DNA from: Ancylobacter polymorphus
GTDB lineage: Bacteria; Pseudomonadota; Alphaproteobacteria; Rhizobiales; Xanthobacteraceae
Length of the DNA stretch: 64,000 nt
Assembly: GCF_030813495.1 (NCBI RefSeq)
Contig: NZ_JAUSUI010000006.1
Location: 186,001-250,000 of the forward strand
Reading direction: 5' to 3'
Part shown: piece by piece, positions 46,144 to 54,275 of the stretch
Position numbering within the stretch: the stretch's first letter is position 1
Layout: each line of letters begins with the position of its first letter
The notes under the pieces: generated by a model
The model's input: only the letters and a program-made list of their open reading frames with translations
What the model was told of the DNA's origin: nothing
Database searches by the model: none
Program-made: the position numbers and the translations under genes

Positions 46144-46884
46144 ATGAAGATCGACGACGTTCGCCGCACCGCCTATTCCATGCCGCTCACCAACCCGGCC
46201 TTTCCCAAGGGGCCGTACCGGTTCTTCAACCGCGAATTCTTCGTCATCACCTACCGCACCGATCCGGCGGCGCTGGAGAAGGTGGTGCCCGAGCCGCTCA
46301 AAGTGGTCGAGCCGATCGTCAAATATGAGTTCATCCGCATGCCGGATTCGACCGGCTTCGGCGACTACACCGAGACCGGGCAGGTGATCCCGGTCGAGCT
46401 GAACGGGGTGAAGGGCGGCTATGTCCACTCCATGTATCTCGACGACGAGGCCCCCATCGCCGGCGGGCGCGAGCTGTGGGGCTTTCCCAAGAAGCTGGCG
46501 AAGCCGAGCCTGAAGGTCGAGAGCGACACGCTGGTCGGCACGCTCAACTATGGCAGCGTGCTCGTCACTTCCGCGACCATGGGCTACAAATATACGGCGC
46601 TGGACAAGGCGGCGCTGCACGCCTCGCTTCTGGGCCCCAACTGGGTGCTGAAGATCATTCCCCATGTCGACGGCACGACGCGGGTGTGCGAACTGGTCGA
46701 GTATTATCTCGAAGACATCACGGTCTATGAGGCGTGGACCGGCCCGGCGGCGCTCGGCCTGTTTCCGCATGCGCTGGCGGATGTCGCCAAGCTGCCGGTG
46801 CTGGAAGTGATCTCGGCGGCGCATTTCCGCACCGACCTCACCCTCGGCCTCGGCAAGGTGGCGTTCGACTACCTGAAGGACTGA
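46144..46884 (+). CDS. adc: Acetoacetate decarboxylase family protein
   Basis: 246 residues, the family length. Converts acetoacetate to acetone and CO2 through a Schiff base; the lysine pair is present at 116-117 in [11 protein letters not shown], preceded by the acidic GGRELWG. Also [13 protein letters not shown] and [12 protein letters not shown] at the end. True acetoacetate decarboxylase or a promiscuous homologue (ADCSF) cannot be separated by sequence alone. Start ATG 46144 follows CAGGAG. Convergent with the NicO-family gene, four bases apart. 3-hydroxybutyrate dehydrogenase, which makes acetoacetate, is encoded 7 kb away. Confidence 0.87.
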   Translation: MKIDDVRRTAYSMPLTNPAFPKGPYRFFNREFFVITYRTDPAALEKVVPEPLKVVEPIVKYEFIRMPDSTGFGDYTETGQVIPVELNGVKGGYVHSMYLDDEAPIAGGRELWGFPKKLAKPSLKVESDTLVGTLNYGSVLVTSATMGYKYTALDKAALHASLLGPNWVLKIIPHVDGTTRVCELVEYYLEDITVYEAWTGPAALGLFPHALADVAKLPVLEVISAAHFRTDLTLGLGKVAFDYLKD

Positions 46885-46888
46885 GGCC

Positions 46889-47848
46889 CTATCCGAGCGC
46901 CAGCCGCTCCGTCGCCATGAAGCCGAAAAACAGGGCGAGCCCGAAGGCGACCAGCATCAGGGCGGCGAGGAGTTCCACGCCGCGCAAGGCTACCGCCGCC
47001 GCCGACCCGGAACGGTTGGCGGCGAGCCGCACCGCCGCGTGCTTGGCGAACACCGCCAGCGCGGCGATGGCGCTGACCGTCAGTGCCGTACCCACCCCCA
47101 TGAGCAGGGCCGAGGCGGCGCCGACCCAGAAAATGCCCTGCGCCAGCGCGAAGACCAGCACGAGAATAGCGCCCGAGCAGGGCCGCAGCCCGACCGACAG
47201 CACCGCCCCCCACCAGTCGCGCCAGCGATTGCTGCGAGGCAGATCGTCCGGGCTCGGCATATGGGCGTGGCCGTCGCCGCAGCCGCAATCAGGGCCATGG
47301 ACATGGGCGGGCGTGCCGCGCCAGGCGGCCATGAGCGCTTGGCCCTTGATCCAGGCAAGGCGCAGGCCGAGGACGACGATGAGGCCATAGGCGGCGAGCT
47401 CGATGAAGCTCACCGCCCGGCTCATCGTCGCGGCGGTGGCGCCGAGGAGGGCGGCGAGCAGGCCGGCGACGGCGATGGCGGTGAACGCCTGCGCCAGCGC
47501 GCTGGCAAAGGCGAGGCCGACGCCGCGCTTCAGCGTCGCCTCGTTCGCGAGCAGATAGGAGGAGATCACCGCCTTGCCATGGCCGGGGCCGGCGGCGTGG
47601 AACACGCCATAGGCGAAGGAAATGCCGCCGAGCAGCAGCACTGCATGGCCATCCTGTTTGGACGCGCGCACGGCGGAGGTGAGGAGCCGGTAGAATTCCG
47701 CCTGCTTGGCGAGGATGAAGCCGGCGATGCCGCCGGCCTCTGGCGCCGCCGGCGCGCCGACACCGAACGGGCTCTGGGCAAAAGCGGGGTGCAGCGTCAG
47801 CGCGCAAGCGCCGAGAGTCAGCGCCAGCAGGGCGAGCCGGCGTCTCAC
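46889..47848 (-). CDS. NicO/RcnA-family nickel/cobalt transporter
   Basis: 319 residues from GTG 47848, overlapping the DUF1007 stop in GTGA. N-terminal signal or first helix, then about six helices. The family motif HAAGPGHGKAVISSY (about 90-105) and LRPCSGAILVLVFALAQG are clear. A His/Cys-rich loop (HVHGPDCGCGDGHAHM) lies in the middle and should bind metal. Efflux of Ni/Co (RcnA) or uptake are both known in this family; the partner DUF1007 protein is usual for the periplasm-facing type. The metal is not defined by sequence. Confidence 0.85.
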   Translation of the reverse strand: MRRRLALLALTLGACALTLHPAFAQSPFGVGAPAAPEAGGIAGFILAKQAEFYRLLTSAVRASKQDGHAVLLLGGISFAYGVFHAAGPGHGKAVISSYLLANEATLKRGVGLAFASALAQAFTAIAVAGLLAALLGATAATMSRAVSFIELAAYGLIVVLGLRLAWIKGQALMAAWRGTPAHVHGPDCGCGDGHAHMPSPDDLPRSNRWRDWWGAVLSVGLRPCSGAILVLVFALAQGIFWVGAASALLMGVGTALTVSAIAALAVFAKHAAVRLAANRSGSAAAVALRGVELLAALMLVAFGLALFFGFMATERLALG

Positions 47849-48483
47849 GAGCACTTCACCGTCACGCGGTTGGCGAATTGCGAACCGAACTGGCTGGCCG
47901 AGGTGAGGGCGTTGAAGAAGCCTTCCGACAGCGTGGTCGAGCTTCCCGTCGCCGCCGGGTCGGGGCGGTGCAGGGTGAGGGCGCAACTGCCGGCGTCGCC
48001 GGCGAGCGTCACCGGGTCGTCATCGGCGAGCTGGAAGGCGACGAAATAGGTGGGGTCATAAACGTCGAGCGACATTTCCCCCTTCTTCGCAGGGGGATCG
48101 GCGAAGGGAAGGGTGAAGTGCAAGGTCAGCGCGGTGCCGTCATAGGTGAGAGAATAGTCCTTCGGCGGCAGGAACTTGATGTCCTGCTTGCCACGCTTGG
48201 CATAGGTGAAGAAATCGAACTCGTGCAGGGAGTCGATATTCACCTGCGCCAGTTCCTTCAGCGTCTTCTCGCTGGGCTTGCCATCGGGCGTGGTTTCCAG
48301 CCCTTGCAGCGCATAGGTCGAGAACGCCTCGTCGAACTTCCAGTGGTGGCGCACCCCGCTGAGCCGGCCATCGGGCGCGTAGTCGAGTTCCGACTGCACC
48401 TCGACCCAGACATGCGGGTGTGCAGTGGCGCCGCCAGTGAGTGCGGTGAGGACGACGAAGATCGCCAGAAGTCGCTGAATCAC
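47845..48483 (-). CDS. DUF1007 periplasmic protein, partner of the NicO transporter
   Basis: 212 residues with a signal peptide ending TGGATAHPHVWVE; the HPHVW motif right after the cleavage site is the DUF1007 hallmark and a probable metal site. Two late Cys residues (SCALTL, VKCS) may form a disulfide. It overlaps the NicO gene by four bases, the common arrangement. Probably passes nickel/cobalt between periplasm and transporter. Start ATG 48483. Confidence 0.85.
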   Translation of the reverse strand: MIQRLLAIFVVLTALTGGATAHPHVWVEVQSELDYAPDGRLSGVRHHWKFDEAFSTYALQGLETTPDGKPSEKTLKELAQVNIDSLHEFDFFTYAKRGKQDIKFLPPKDYSLTYDGTALTLHFTLPFADPPAKKGEMSLDVYDPTYFVAFQLADDDPVTLAGDAGSCALTLHRPDPAATGSSTTLSEGFFNALTSASQFGSQFANRVTVKCS

Positions 48484-48647
48484 GTCGGGTCTCTCCGGAG
48501 CCGCTGGGCTGAGCGACTGGTGGCGGGGGAGTTCGGCGGAATGGTGACGCAGGGCGCAGCAAACGGCAACGGCCGCCCGCAGGCGGCCGTCTCATCGCTT
48601 CACAAGCCCGTGTGGGTGGCCCCAACGCCTGCCCGCCGCTCCGTGCG

Positions 48648-49685
48648 TCAGGCCGCCTTCTGCGCCTTCGGCTGGATCAGCTTGCGGTTGACCAGCACTT
48701 CGGCGATCTGCACCGCGTTCAGCGCCGCGCCCTTGCGCAGATTGTCCGACACGCACCAGAAGGAGAGGCCGTTCTCCACCGTCGCGTCCTCGCGGATGCG
48801 CGAGACATAGGTGGCGTCCTCGCCGGCCGCTTCATAGGGCGTGATGTAGCCACCGGGCTCGCGCTTGTCGACGACCAGCACACCCGGCGCGTTGCGCAGG
48901 ATCTCGGTCGCTTCCTCGACGCTGATCGGATTCTCGAACTCGACGTTCACGGCTTCCGAATGGGAGATGAACACCGGCACGCGCACGGCGGTGCAGGTGA
49001 GCTTGATCTTCGGGTCGAGAATCTTCTTCGTCTCGGCCATCACCTTCCATTCTTCCTTCGTGTAGCCGTCTTCCATGAAGACGTCGATGTGAGGAATGAC
49101 GTTGAAGGCGATGCGCTTGGGGAACTTCTTGGCTTCCACCGGGTCGGAGACGAACACGGCGCGGGTCTGGGCGAACAGTTCGTCCATGGCGTCCTTGCCG
49201 GCGCCGGAGACGGACTGATAGGTCGCCACGACGACGCGTTTGATCGTCGCCTTGTCGTGCAGCGGCTTGAGCGCCACGACGAGCTGGGCGGTCGAGCAGT
49301 TCGGGTTGGCGATGATGTTCTTCTTGGTGAAGCCGACGACGGCGTCGGCATTCACCTCCGGCACGATCAGCGGCACGTCGCTGTCGTAGCGCCAGGCGGA
49401 GGAATTATCGATCACCACGCAGCCCTGACGGCCGATCTTGGGCGACCATTCCTTGGACACCTCGCCGCCGGCCGACATCAGGCAGATGTCGGTGTCGGAA
49501 AAATCGTAGTTTTCCAGGGCTTTGCACTTAATGGTCTTGTCGCCGAAGGAAACCTCGGTGCCGACGGAGCGGCGAGAGGCGAGCGCAACCACCTCGTCGG
49601 CGGGAAAGCCCCGCTCGGAGAGAATGTCGAGCATTTCGCGGCCCACATTACCTGTGGCACCGACGATGGCGACCTTGTAGCCCAT
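48648..49685 (-). CDS. asd: Aspartate-semialdehyde dehydrogenase
   Basis: 345 residues. Makes aspartate semialdehyde from aspartyl phosphate with NADPH, for lysine, threonine, methionine and diaminopimelate. GATGNVGREML cofactor loop, SAGGEVS, catalytic Cys in NPNCSTAQLV, and His in VFISHSEAV. Start ATG 49685 follows AGGAG; the in-frame extension upstream is not conserved-looking. Monocistronic, with repeats upstream. Confidence 0.96.
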   Translation of the reverse strand: MGYKVAIVGATGNVGREMLDILSERGFPADEVVALASRRSVGTEVSFGDKTIKCKALENYDFSDTDICLMSAGGEVSKEWSPKIGRQGCVVIDNSSAWRYDSDVPLIVPEVNADAVVGFTKKNIIANPNCSTAQLVVALKPLHDKATIKRVVVATYQSVSGAGKDAMDELFAQTRAVFVSDPVEAKKFPKRIAFNVIPHIDVFMEDGYTKEEWKVMAETKKILDPKIKLTCTAVRVPVFISHSEAVNVEFENPISVEEATEILRNAPGVLVVDKREPGGYITPYEAAGEDATYVSRIREDATVENGLSFWCVSDNLRKGAALNAVQIAEVLVNRKLIQPKAQKAA

Positions 49686-49766
49686 GTGCTGATCTCCTGA
49701 AGGCCCTGCCATTCACAGGCTCGGGCGAGCGCGGGCTTTTACGCGATAAGGCGAAGCGAGGCAACG

Positions 49767-49798
49767 GGTGCGAGCGCAGCGAGCCTCGAAGGATGGTC
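49767..49798 (+). repeat. Palindromic repeat, family 2 (copy A), downstream of the GIY-YIG gene
   Basis: A truncated copy (missing the CGTCATCCTGA end) whose AGGATGGTC edge is 14 bases from the GIY-YIG stop codon. It is inverted relative to copy B at 50121-50163. Confidence 0.8.
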
Positions 49799-49812
49799 GC
49801 ACAAGCGCGTCA

Positions 49813-50106
49813 CTATTTGCGCAGAGACGGCCGCCGCGCGGCCCCTCGCACCGTCTCCCAGTCGCCACGGATGAGGGCTTCTTTCTTGAGCCGGCTCCAC
49901 CCCTTGACCTGCCGTTCGGCGGCGATGGCATCGGTGATGCGCTCGAACGCTTCCGACCAGACCAGCCTTACCGGCCGCCGCCGAAACGTGTAGCCGGGAT
50001 AGCTGCCACTCTGGTGTTCGGCAAGGCGCTTTTCCAATGCGCCGCTAGTCGAGCCGACATAGAGCGAACCGTCGGCGCAGCGAAGCATGTATACGACCGC
50101 ACCCAT
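49813..50106 (-). CDS. GIY-YIG nuclease family protein, framed by inverted repeats
   Basis: 97 residues, a stand-alone GIY-YIG domain: VVYMLRCADGSLYVGST with the catalytic Tyr pair (the canonical GIY-YIG reads VYM-YVG here), an Arg in LEKRLAEHQSG, and Glu in AIAAERQVKGW. Small proteins of this YhbQ/UPF0213-like type are multiplied in some Rhizobiales; activity is largely uncharacterised. Start ATG 50106 with GGGAGAAG upstream. The gene is bounded on each side, 14 bp from its stop and 14 bp from its start, by inverted copies of the same palindromic repeat. Confidence 0.85.
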   Translation of the reverse strand: MGAVVYMLRCADGSLYVGSTSGALEKRLAEHQSGSYPGYTFRRRPVRLVWSEAFERITDAIAAERQVKGWSRLKKEALIRGDWETVRGAARRPSLRK

Positions 50107-50120
50107 CTTCTCTCCCGGAT

Positions 50121-50163
50121 GACCATCCTTCGAGGCTCGCTGCGCTCGCACCTCAGGATGACG
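50121..50163 (-). repeat. Palindromic repeat, family 2 (copy B), upstream of the GIY-YIG gene
   Basis: Full 43-bp copy. On the minus strand it reads CGTCATCCTGAGG, core, then CCTCGAAGGATGGTC. Arms CATCCT/AGGATG and GAGG/CCTC can pair. 14 bp from the GIY-YIG start codon. Confidence 0.85.
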
Positions 50164-50197
50164 TTGTGCCGGGGGAAGGCAAGGGGCGTGGACGAGC

Positions 50198-50235
50198 CTC
50201 CTTCGAGGTCCGGCGATGCCGGGCACCTCCGGATG
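50198..50235 (-). repeat. Degenerate copy of the family 2 repeat
   Basis: CTCCTTCGAGG ... CACCTCCGGATG keeps the outer arms. The core is replaced by a true hairpin CCGGCGATGCCGG. Confidence 0.55.
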
Positions 50236-50281
50236 CCGGCGCGTTGGTGGATGACGACGTGATGAACTCCTTAAGGAACCA

Positions 50282-50324
50282 CGTCATCCTGAGGTGCGAG
50301 CGCAGCGAGCCTCGAAGGATGGTC
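50282..50324 (+). repeat. Palindromic repeat, family 2 (copy C)
   Basis: Full 43-bp copy identical in sequence to copy B, in opposite orientation and 118 bp away. It lies 27 bp before the rhodanese stop. Confidence 0.85.
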
Positions 50325-50351
50325 GTCCGGGCACATGTCGCCCACGCCACC

Positions 50352-50747
50352 TCACCCCTTCGCCGCCACGCTCTCCACCGGCGCGCCGGAAGCCTTCCAC
50401 GCGGTGAAGCCGCCCGTGAGGTGGCAGAGCTTTTCCAGCCCCATCTCCTGCGCCGTTTTCGTCGCCAGTGCCGAGCGCCAGCCGAGCGAGCAGTAAAACA
50501 CGAAGCGCTTGTCCTGCTGGAAGATGTCCTTGGCGTAAGGGCTTTCCGGGTCGATCCAGAATTCCAGCAGGCCGCGCGGGCAGGAGAAGGCGCCGGGGAC
50601 GGCGCCCTCGCGTTCGCGCTCGCGCGGGTCGCGCAGATCGACGAACACCACGTCGTCGCGGCCGTGCAAGGCCGTGGCCTCCGCCACGTCGATCGCGGTG
50701 ACGACGGCATTGGCCTCGGCGAGCAGCTGCTTGTAGCCCTTCTTCAT
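50352..50747 (-). CDS. Rhodanese-like domain protein
   Basis: 131 residues, one rhodanese domain. Active-site Cys in VFYCSLGWRSA (about residue 90), preceded by FVDLRDPREREREGAVPGAF and followed by LTGGFTAWKASG. It would carry sulfur as a persulfide. Start ATG 50747 is four bases after the ispG stop, so the two are co-transcribed; a role in feeding sulfur to the Fe-S enzyme IspG is only a guess. The first 25 residues form a short helical extension. Confidence 0.88.
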   Translation of the reverse strand: MKKGYKQLLAEANAVVTAIDVAEATALHGRDDVVFVDLRDPREREREGAVPGAFSCPRGLLEFWIDPESPYAKDIFQQDKRFVFYCSLGWRSALATKTAQEMGLEKLCHLTGGFTAWKASGAPVESVAAKG

Positions 50748-50751
50748 CGTC

Positions 50752-52074
50752 TCACTCCGCCGCATCAATGCCGGCATCGACGCCCGGCGCCCGGCCGGTC
50801 CCGGTGACGCCGAACCGCCGCTCCACATAGTCCTCGACGATCTTCTTGAAATCCTCGCGCAGGGAAGGGCCGCGCAGCGTCATCGCCTTCTTGCCGTCGA
50901 GATAGACCGGGGCGGTGGGGAACTCGCCGGTGCCGGGCAGCGAGATGCCGATATCGGCATGCTTGCTCTCGCCCGGTCCGTTGACGATGCAGCCCATGAC
51001 CGCGACGTTCAGCGTCTCGACGCCGGGATAGCGCTTCTTCCATTCCGGCATGGAGGTGCGAATGAAATCCTGCACCTCGAAGGCCAGCTCCTGGAAGGTG
51101 GTGGAGGTGGTGCGCCCGCAGCCGGGGCAGGCAGCGACCAGCGGCACGAAGGTGCGCAGCCCCATGGTCTGCAGCATTTCCTGCGCCACCGTCACCTCGC
51201 GGGTGCGGTCGCCGCCGGGCTCGGGGGTGAGCGAGACGCGGATCGTGTCGCCGATGCCCTGCTGGAGCAGCACGCCCATAGCGGTGGAGGAGGCGACGAT
51301 TCCCTTGGAGCCCATGCCGGCCTCGGTGAGGCCGAGATGCAGCGCATAATCGGCGCGGCGGGCCAATTCGGCATAGACGGTGATGAGGTCCTGAACCGCC
51401 GAGACCTTGGCGGAGAGGATGATCTGATCGCGCGGCAGGCCGATCTCCTCCGCCAGCGCCGCCGAGAGCAGGGCCGAGCGCACCAGCGCCTCGCGGGTGA
51501 CGGCGCGCGCTTCCGCCGGGCGGGGGAGCTTGGCATTCTCATCCATCAGCGCGGTGAGCAGATCGCCGTCGAGCGAGCCCCAATTGGCGCCGATGCGCAC
51601 CGCCTTGCGGTAGCGGATCGCCTGCTCGACTATGGTGGTGAAGTGGCGGTCGCGCTTCTCGCCAAAGCCGACATTGCCGGGATTGATGCGGTATTTGTCG
51701 AGCGCCTCGGCACAGGCCGGGTACTTCGTCAGTAAGAGATGGCCGTTGTAATGGAAGTCGCCGACGATGGGGGTATCGAGCCCCATCTTCAGCAGACGCT
51801 CCTTGATCTCAGGCACCGCCATGGCCGCTTCCTCGCGGTCCACGGTGATGCGCACGATTTCCGAGCCGGCGCGGGCCAGCGCGGCGACCTGGCGGGCGGT
51901 GCCTTCGGCGTCCGCCGTGTCGGTATTGGTCATCGACTGCACGACAACGGGCGCGCCGCCGCCGACGGTGACGCCGCCGACCTTCACCGCGACGGTGCGG
52001 CGGCGGGAGGCGGGCCCGGCGGCTTCCAGCTCGGGGGCGACGACGGGGGCGGGGGAGAGGGCGTCCATGTTCAT
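50752..52074 (-). CDS. ispG: 4-hydroxy-3-methylbut-2-en-1-yl diphosphate synthase
   Basis: 440 residues. Penultimate step of the MEP isoprenoid pathway, a 4Fe-4S enzyme. The TIM barrel starts at about 25 ([20 protein letters not shown]), and the Fe-S ligands lie near the C-terminus: CPGCGRTT and [13 protein letters not shown]. Two in-frame ATGs (52074, 52068); neither has a strong ribosome site. It precedes the rhodanese gene by four bases and lies 58 bp after zur on the same strand. Confidence 0.96.
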   Translation of the reverse strand: MNMDALSPAPVVAPELEAAGPASRRRTVAVKVGGVTVGGGAPVVVQSMTNTDTADAEGTARQVAALARAGSEIVRITVDREEAAMAVPEIKERLLKMGLDTPIVGDFHYNGHLLLTKYPACAEALDKYRINPGNVGFGEKRDRHFTTIVEQAIRYRKAVRIGANWGSLDGDLLTALMDENAKLPRPAEARAVTREALVRSALLSAALAEEIGLPRDQIILSAKVSAVQDLITVYAELARRADYALHLGLTEAGMGSKGIVASSTAMGVLLQQGIGDTIRVSLTPEPGGDRTREVTVAQEMLQTMGLRTFVPLVAACPGCGRTTSTTFQELAFEVQDFIRTSMPEWKKRYPGVETLNVAVMGCIVNGPGESKHADIGISLPGTGEFPTAPVYLDGKKAMTLRGPSLREDFKKIVEDYVERRFGVTGTGRAPGVDAGIDAAE

Positions 52075-52132
52075 CGTCCGGGGACTAAAGCGCGCGGCGG
52101 GCGGCAGGGGGTAAGACGGGGCGGGCGGGGCG

Positions 52133-52687
52133 TCAACGGGCCGCCTCGGCGGGCACGGTGGCGGCGTCCGCTTGCGCCGTGGCGGCGCGGCACTTTGCGC
52201 AGGTGCCGGCGATCTCCACCACCGGCGTGCGCGGGGTGAAGCCCTCGGCGCGGGTGGCCCAGGCGAGATCGCGGCCAATGGCGTGGGAGGCGACTTCCGC
52301 TGTCACGCCGCAGCCCTCGCAGATCAGGAACACGATCACATCGTCGGGGCCGTGCTCGCGCCCGCAGACGAGATAGGCGTTGCGGCTTTCGATGCGGTGG
52401 GCAAGCCCCTCGCTCACCAGAAAGTCCAGCGCCCGGTAGACCGACATCGGTGGTGGCTTCTCGCCGGAGGCGCCGAGCCTTTCGACGATGTCATAGGCGC
52501 CGAGCGGGGTGTGGCTATCGGCCAGTTCCTCCAGCACACGGCGGCGCAGCGAGGTCAGCCGCGCGCCGCTTTTGGCGCAGCGCGCCTCGAAGCGGGCAAT
52601 GGCCCCGGCGACGCAGGCCGCGTGGTCATGGTCGTGGCCATGGTGGTCATGCCCGTGCGGGCCGGCGGGGAGAGGTAAAACCGACAT
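52133..52687 (-). CDS. zur: Fur-family zinc regulator Zur
   Basis: 184 residues. An N-terminal His-rich tag ([15 protein letters not shown]) precedes the Fur winged helix (about 40-110, [40 protein letters not shown]) and the dimerisation domain with structural zinc cysteines CEGCG and CAKC. Glu/His metal residues and the Zur-like [16 protein letters not shown] segment favour Zur over Fur or PerR. It should repress znuCBA when zinc is ample. TATAAT lies so close to the ATG that the mRNA is probably leaderless. Confidence 0.9.
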   Translation of the reverse strand: MSVLPLPAGPHGHDHHGHDHDHAACVAGAIARFEARCAKSGARLTSLRRRVLEELADSHTPLGAYDIVERLGASGEKPPPMSVYRALDFLVSEGLAHRIESRNAYLVCGREHGPDDVIVFLICEGCGVTAEVASHAIGRDLAWATRAEGFTPRTPVVEIAGTCAKCRAATAQADAATVPAEAAR

Positions 52688-52693
52688 ATGAAT

Positions 52694-52699
52694 ATTATA
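52694..52699 (-). promoter_or_regulatory. TATAAT -10 box abutting the zur start codon
   Basis: TATAAT on the minus strand ends six bases before the A of ATG 52687, so the predicted transcript begins at or next to the start codon. No ribosome site is present. The -35 (TGGCGC at 17 bp) is weak. Confidence 0.55.
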
Positions 52700-52881
52700 G
52701 ACCCTCCGGCGTCACGGCGCCATGACGGCTCGAGTCACGCCCCGTTCACGCTGCCGTCACCCGGTTCCGGCGCAGGCGACGAAAGAGGCAGCGGCTGGCG
52801 GCGGGTTCGGCGCGCTTCGCCCTTGTGGGCGCCCGTGTGCCGGAGCAGGATACAGGTGCCGGTTCGTCAAGTGGGGGTTCC

Positions 52882-53340
52882 ATGAAGGCTTTCAAGTTCA
52901 TTCTCGTGGCGGCGCTCGCGCTGCCTCTGGCGGCGTGTTTCGAGGGGCCGTCCGGCCCTGCGGGTCCGAAGGGTGAGGCCGGTGCGGCCGGCGCCGCGGG
53001 TCCTGCCGGTCCTGCGGGCCCGGCCGGCGCGACGGGTCCCGCCGGGCCTGCCGGTCCCGCCGGCCCGGCCGGTCCCACCGGTCCGCAGGGGCCGGCCGGC
53101 ACGCCCGGCGCGGCTGGCGCGCCCGGTTCCTCCGCGCTCACGGTACGCAGCGTGCCGTGCCCGGCGGCGGGCTGCACCAGCAGCTGCGAGACCGGCGAGG
53201 TCATCATCTCCGGCTACTGCGTCAACAAGGAGCGCGGCTTCCAGCACATCGCCTCCTTCGCCGATGATGGCGGCAAGACGGTCGTGGCCTGCGAACATCC
53301 GGTGAAGGAAGTTGTCGCGGTCTGCCTCAAGCAGCCGTGA
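52882..53340 (+). CDS. Collagen-like lipoprotein with a six-cysteine C-terminal domain
   Basis: 152 residues. The lipoprotein signal peptide has lipobox LAAC, so Cys19 should be lipidated. Residues 22-81 are exactly twenty uninterrupted G-X-Y triplets (mostly GPA, GPT, GAA), a short collagen-like triple helix with many GPA and one GPK-GEA ionic pair. Residues 85-152 hold six cysteines (93, 98, 102, 113, 137, 148), probably three disulfides, ending VVAVCLKQP. No known function; it could project a trimeric stalk from a membrane. Start ATG 52882 follows GTGGGGG. It is followed by two hairpins that may terminate it. Confidence 0.8.
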   Translation: MKAFKFILVAALALPLAACFEGPSGPAGPKGEAGAAGAAGPAGPAGPAGATGPAGPAGPAGPAGPTGPQGPAGTPGAAGAPGSSALTVRSVPCPAAGCTSSCETGEVIISGYCVNKERGFQHIASFADDGGKTVVACEHPVKEVVAVCLKQP

Positions 53341-53362
53341 GCCGCGTCTGAGCCTGTGTCGA

Positions 53363-53426
53363 GGCGGGGCGGTGATGGGAACGTCACCGCTCCGCCCTAG
53401 AATCCAGCGGGCGGCCGCAGCCGCCC
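53363..53426 (+). terminator. Two hairpins after the collagen-like gene
   Basis: Stem 1 (53363-53375 with 53384-53396) has about 12 pairs. Stem 2 is GGGCGGC-CGCA-GCCGCCC (53409-53426). No T-run, so termination strength is unclear. Confidence 0.4.
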
Positions 53427-53450
53427 GTCCCGTCGCATGAGGAATTGGCT

Positions 53451-54233
53451 ATGTCCTTGAAGGGTAAGAACGCCGTCGTCACCGGCTCCACCAGTGGCAT
53501 CGGCCTCGCCATCGCCCGCGCCTTCGCCGCCGAGGGGGTGAATGTCACGCTGAACGGCTTCGGCGACGCGGCCGAGATCGAGGCGCTGCGCGCCGGCATC
53601 GAAAGCGAATTCGGCGTCAAGGCGCTCTATTCCGATGCCGACCTCACCAAGGCGGCGGCCTGCGCCGGGCTGGTGGCCTATGCGCAAGAGAACCTCGGTT
53701 CGGTCGACATTCTCGTGAACAATGCCGGCATGCAGCATGTCGCGCCGGTGGAGGAATTCCCGGACGACAAGTGGGACCTCATTCTGGCGCTGAACCTTTC
53801 CGCCGCCTTCCACGCCATCAAGGCCGCCGTGCCGGGCATGAAGGCGCGCCAGTGGGGCCGAATCATAAATACCGCCTCCGCCCATGCGCTGGTGGCCTCG
53901 CCGTTCAAATCCGCCTATGTCGCCGCCAAGCACGGTATCGCCGGCCTGACCAAGACCGTGGCGCTGGAGACGGCGCCCTTCGGCATCACCGTCAACGCCA
54001 TCTGCCCCGGCTATGTCTGGACGCCGCTGGTGGAAAAGCAGATCCCCGACACGATGAAGGCGCGCGGGATGACCGAGCAGCAGGTGAAGGACATGCTGCT
54101 GGCGGAGCAGCCGACCAAGCAGTTCGTCACCGTCGAGGAGGTGGCGGCGCTGGCGGTATTCCTCGCCGGCGACAATGCCCGCTCCATCACCGGCGCGCTG
54201 CAGCAGATGGATGGCGGCTGGGTGGCGAAGTAG
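53451..54233 (+). CDS. bdhA: 3-hydroxybutyrate dehydrogenase
   Basis: 260 residues, SDR family: TGSTSGIGLAIARAFA, NNAGMQH, catalytic Ser in NTASAHAL, YVAAKHGIAGLTK, and the ICPGYVWTPLVEKQI substrate loop typical of D-3-hydroxybutyrate dehydrogenase. Interconverts 3-hydroxybutyrate and acetoacetate with NAD in the degradation of polyhydroxybutyrate. Start ATG 53451 follows GAGGAA. Monocistronic; the product acetoacetate could feed the decarboxylase-family protein encoded at 46144. Confidence 0.93.
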   Translation: MSLKGKNAVVTGSTSGIGLAIARAFAAEGVNVTLNGFGDAAEIEALRAGIESEFGVKALYSDADLTKAAACAGLVAYAQENLGSVDILVNNAGMQHVAPVEEFPDDKWDLILALNLSAAFHAIKAAVPGMKARQWGRIINTASAHALVASPFKSAYVAAKHGIAGLTKTVALETAPFGITVNAICPGYVWTPLVEKQIPDTMKARGMTEQQVKDMLLAEQPTKQFVTVEEVAALAVFLAGDNARSITGALQQMDGGWVAK

Positions 54234-54275
54234 CGCCCTCTCGACGGGCGGGCGGCTTTGTGGTGTGACGGCGCG

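Noticed and set aside
49767-50163. GIY-YIG gene as an insertion sequence
   Set aside because: No transposase and no target-site duplication visible at the outer edges, so I list it only as an unusual arrangement.
49767-50324. CRISPR array made of the repeats around the GIY-YIG gene
   Set aside because: Repeats are in both orientations with unequal spacing, and there are no cas genes. They are dispersed palindromes.
52746-53207. Antisense collagen-like frame opposite the lipoprotein gene
   Set aside because: G-X-Y coding DNA reads as a Gly/Pro/Ala repeat on the other strand too. Only the plus frame has a signal peptide and lipobox.
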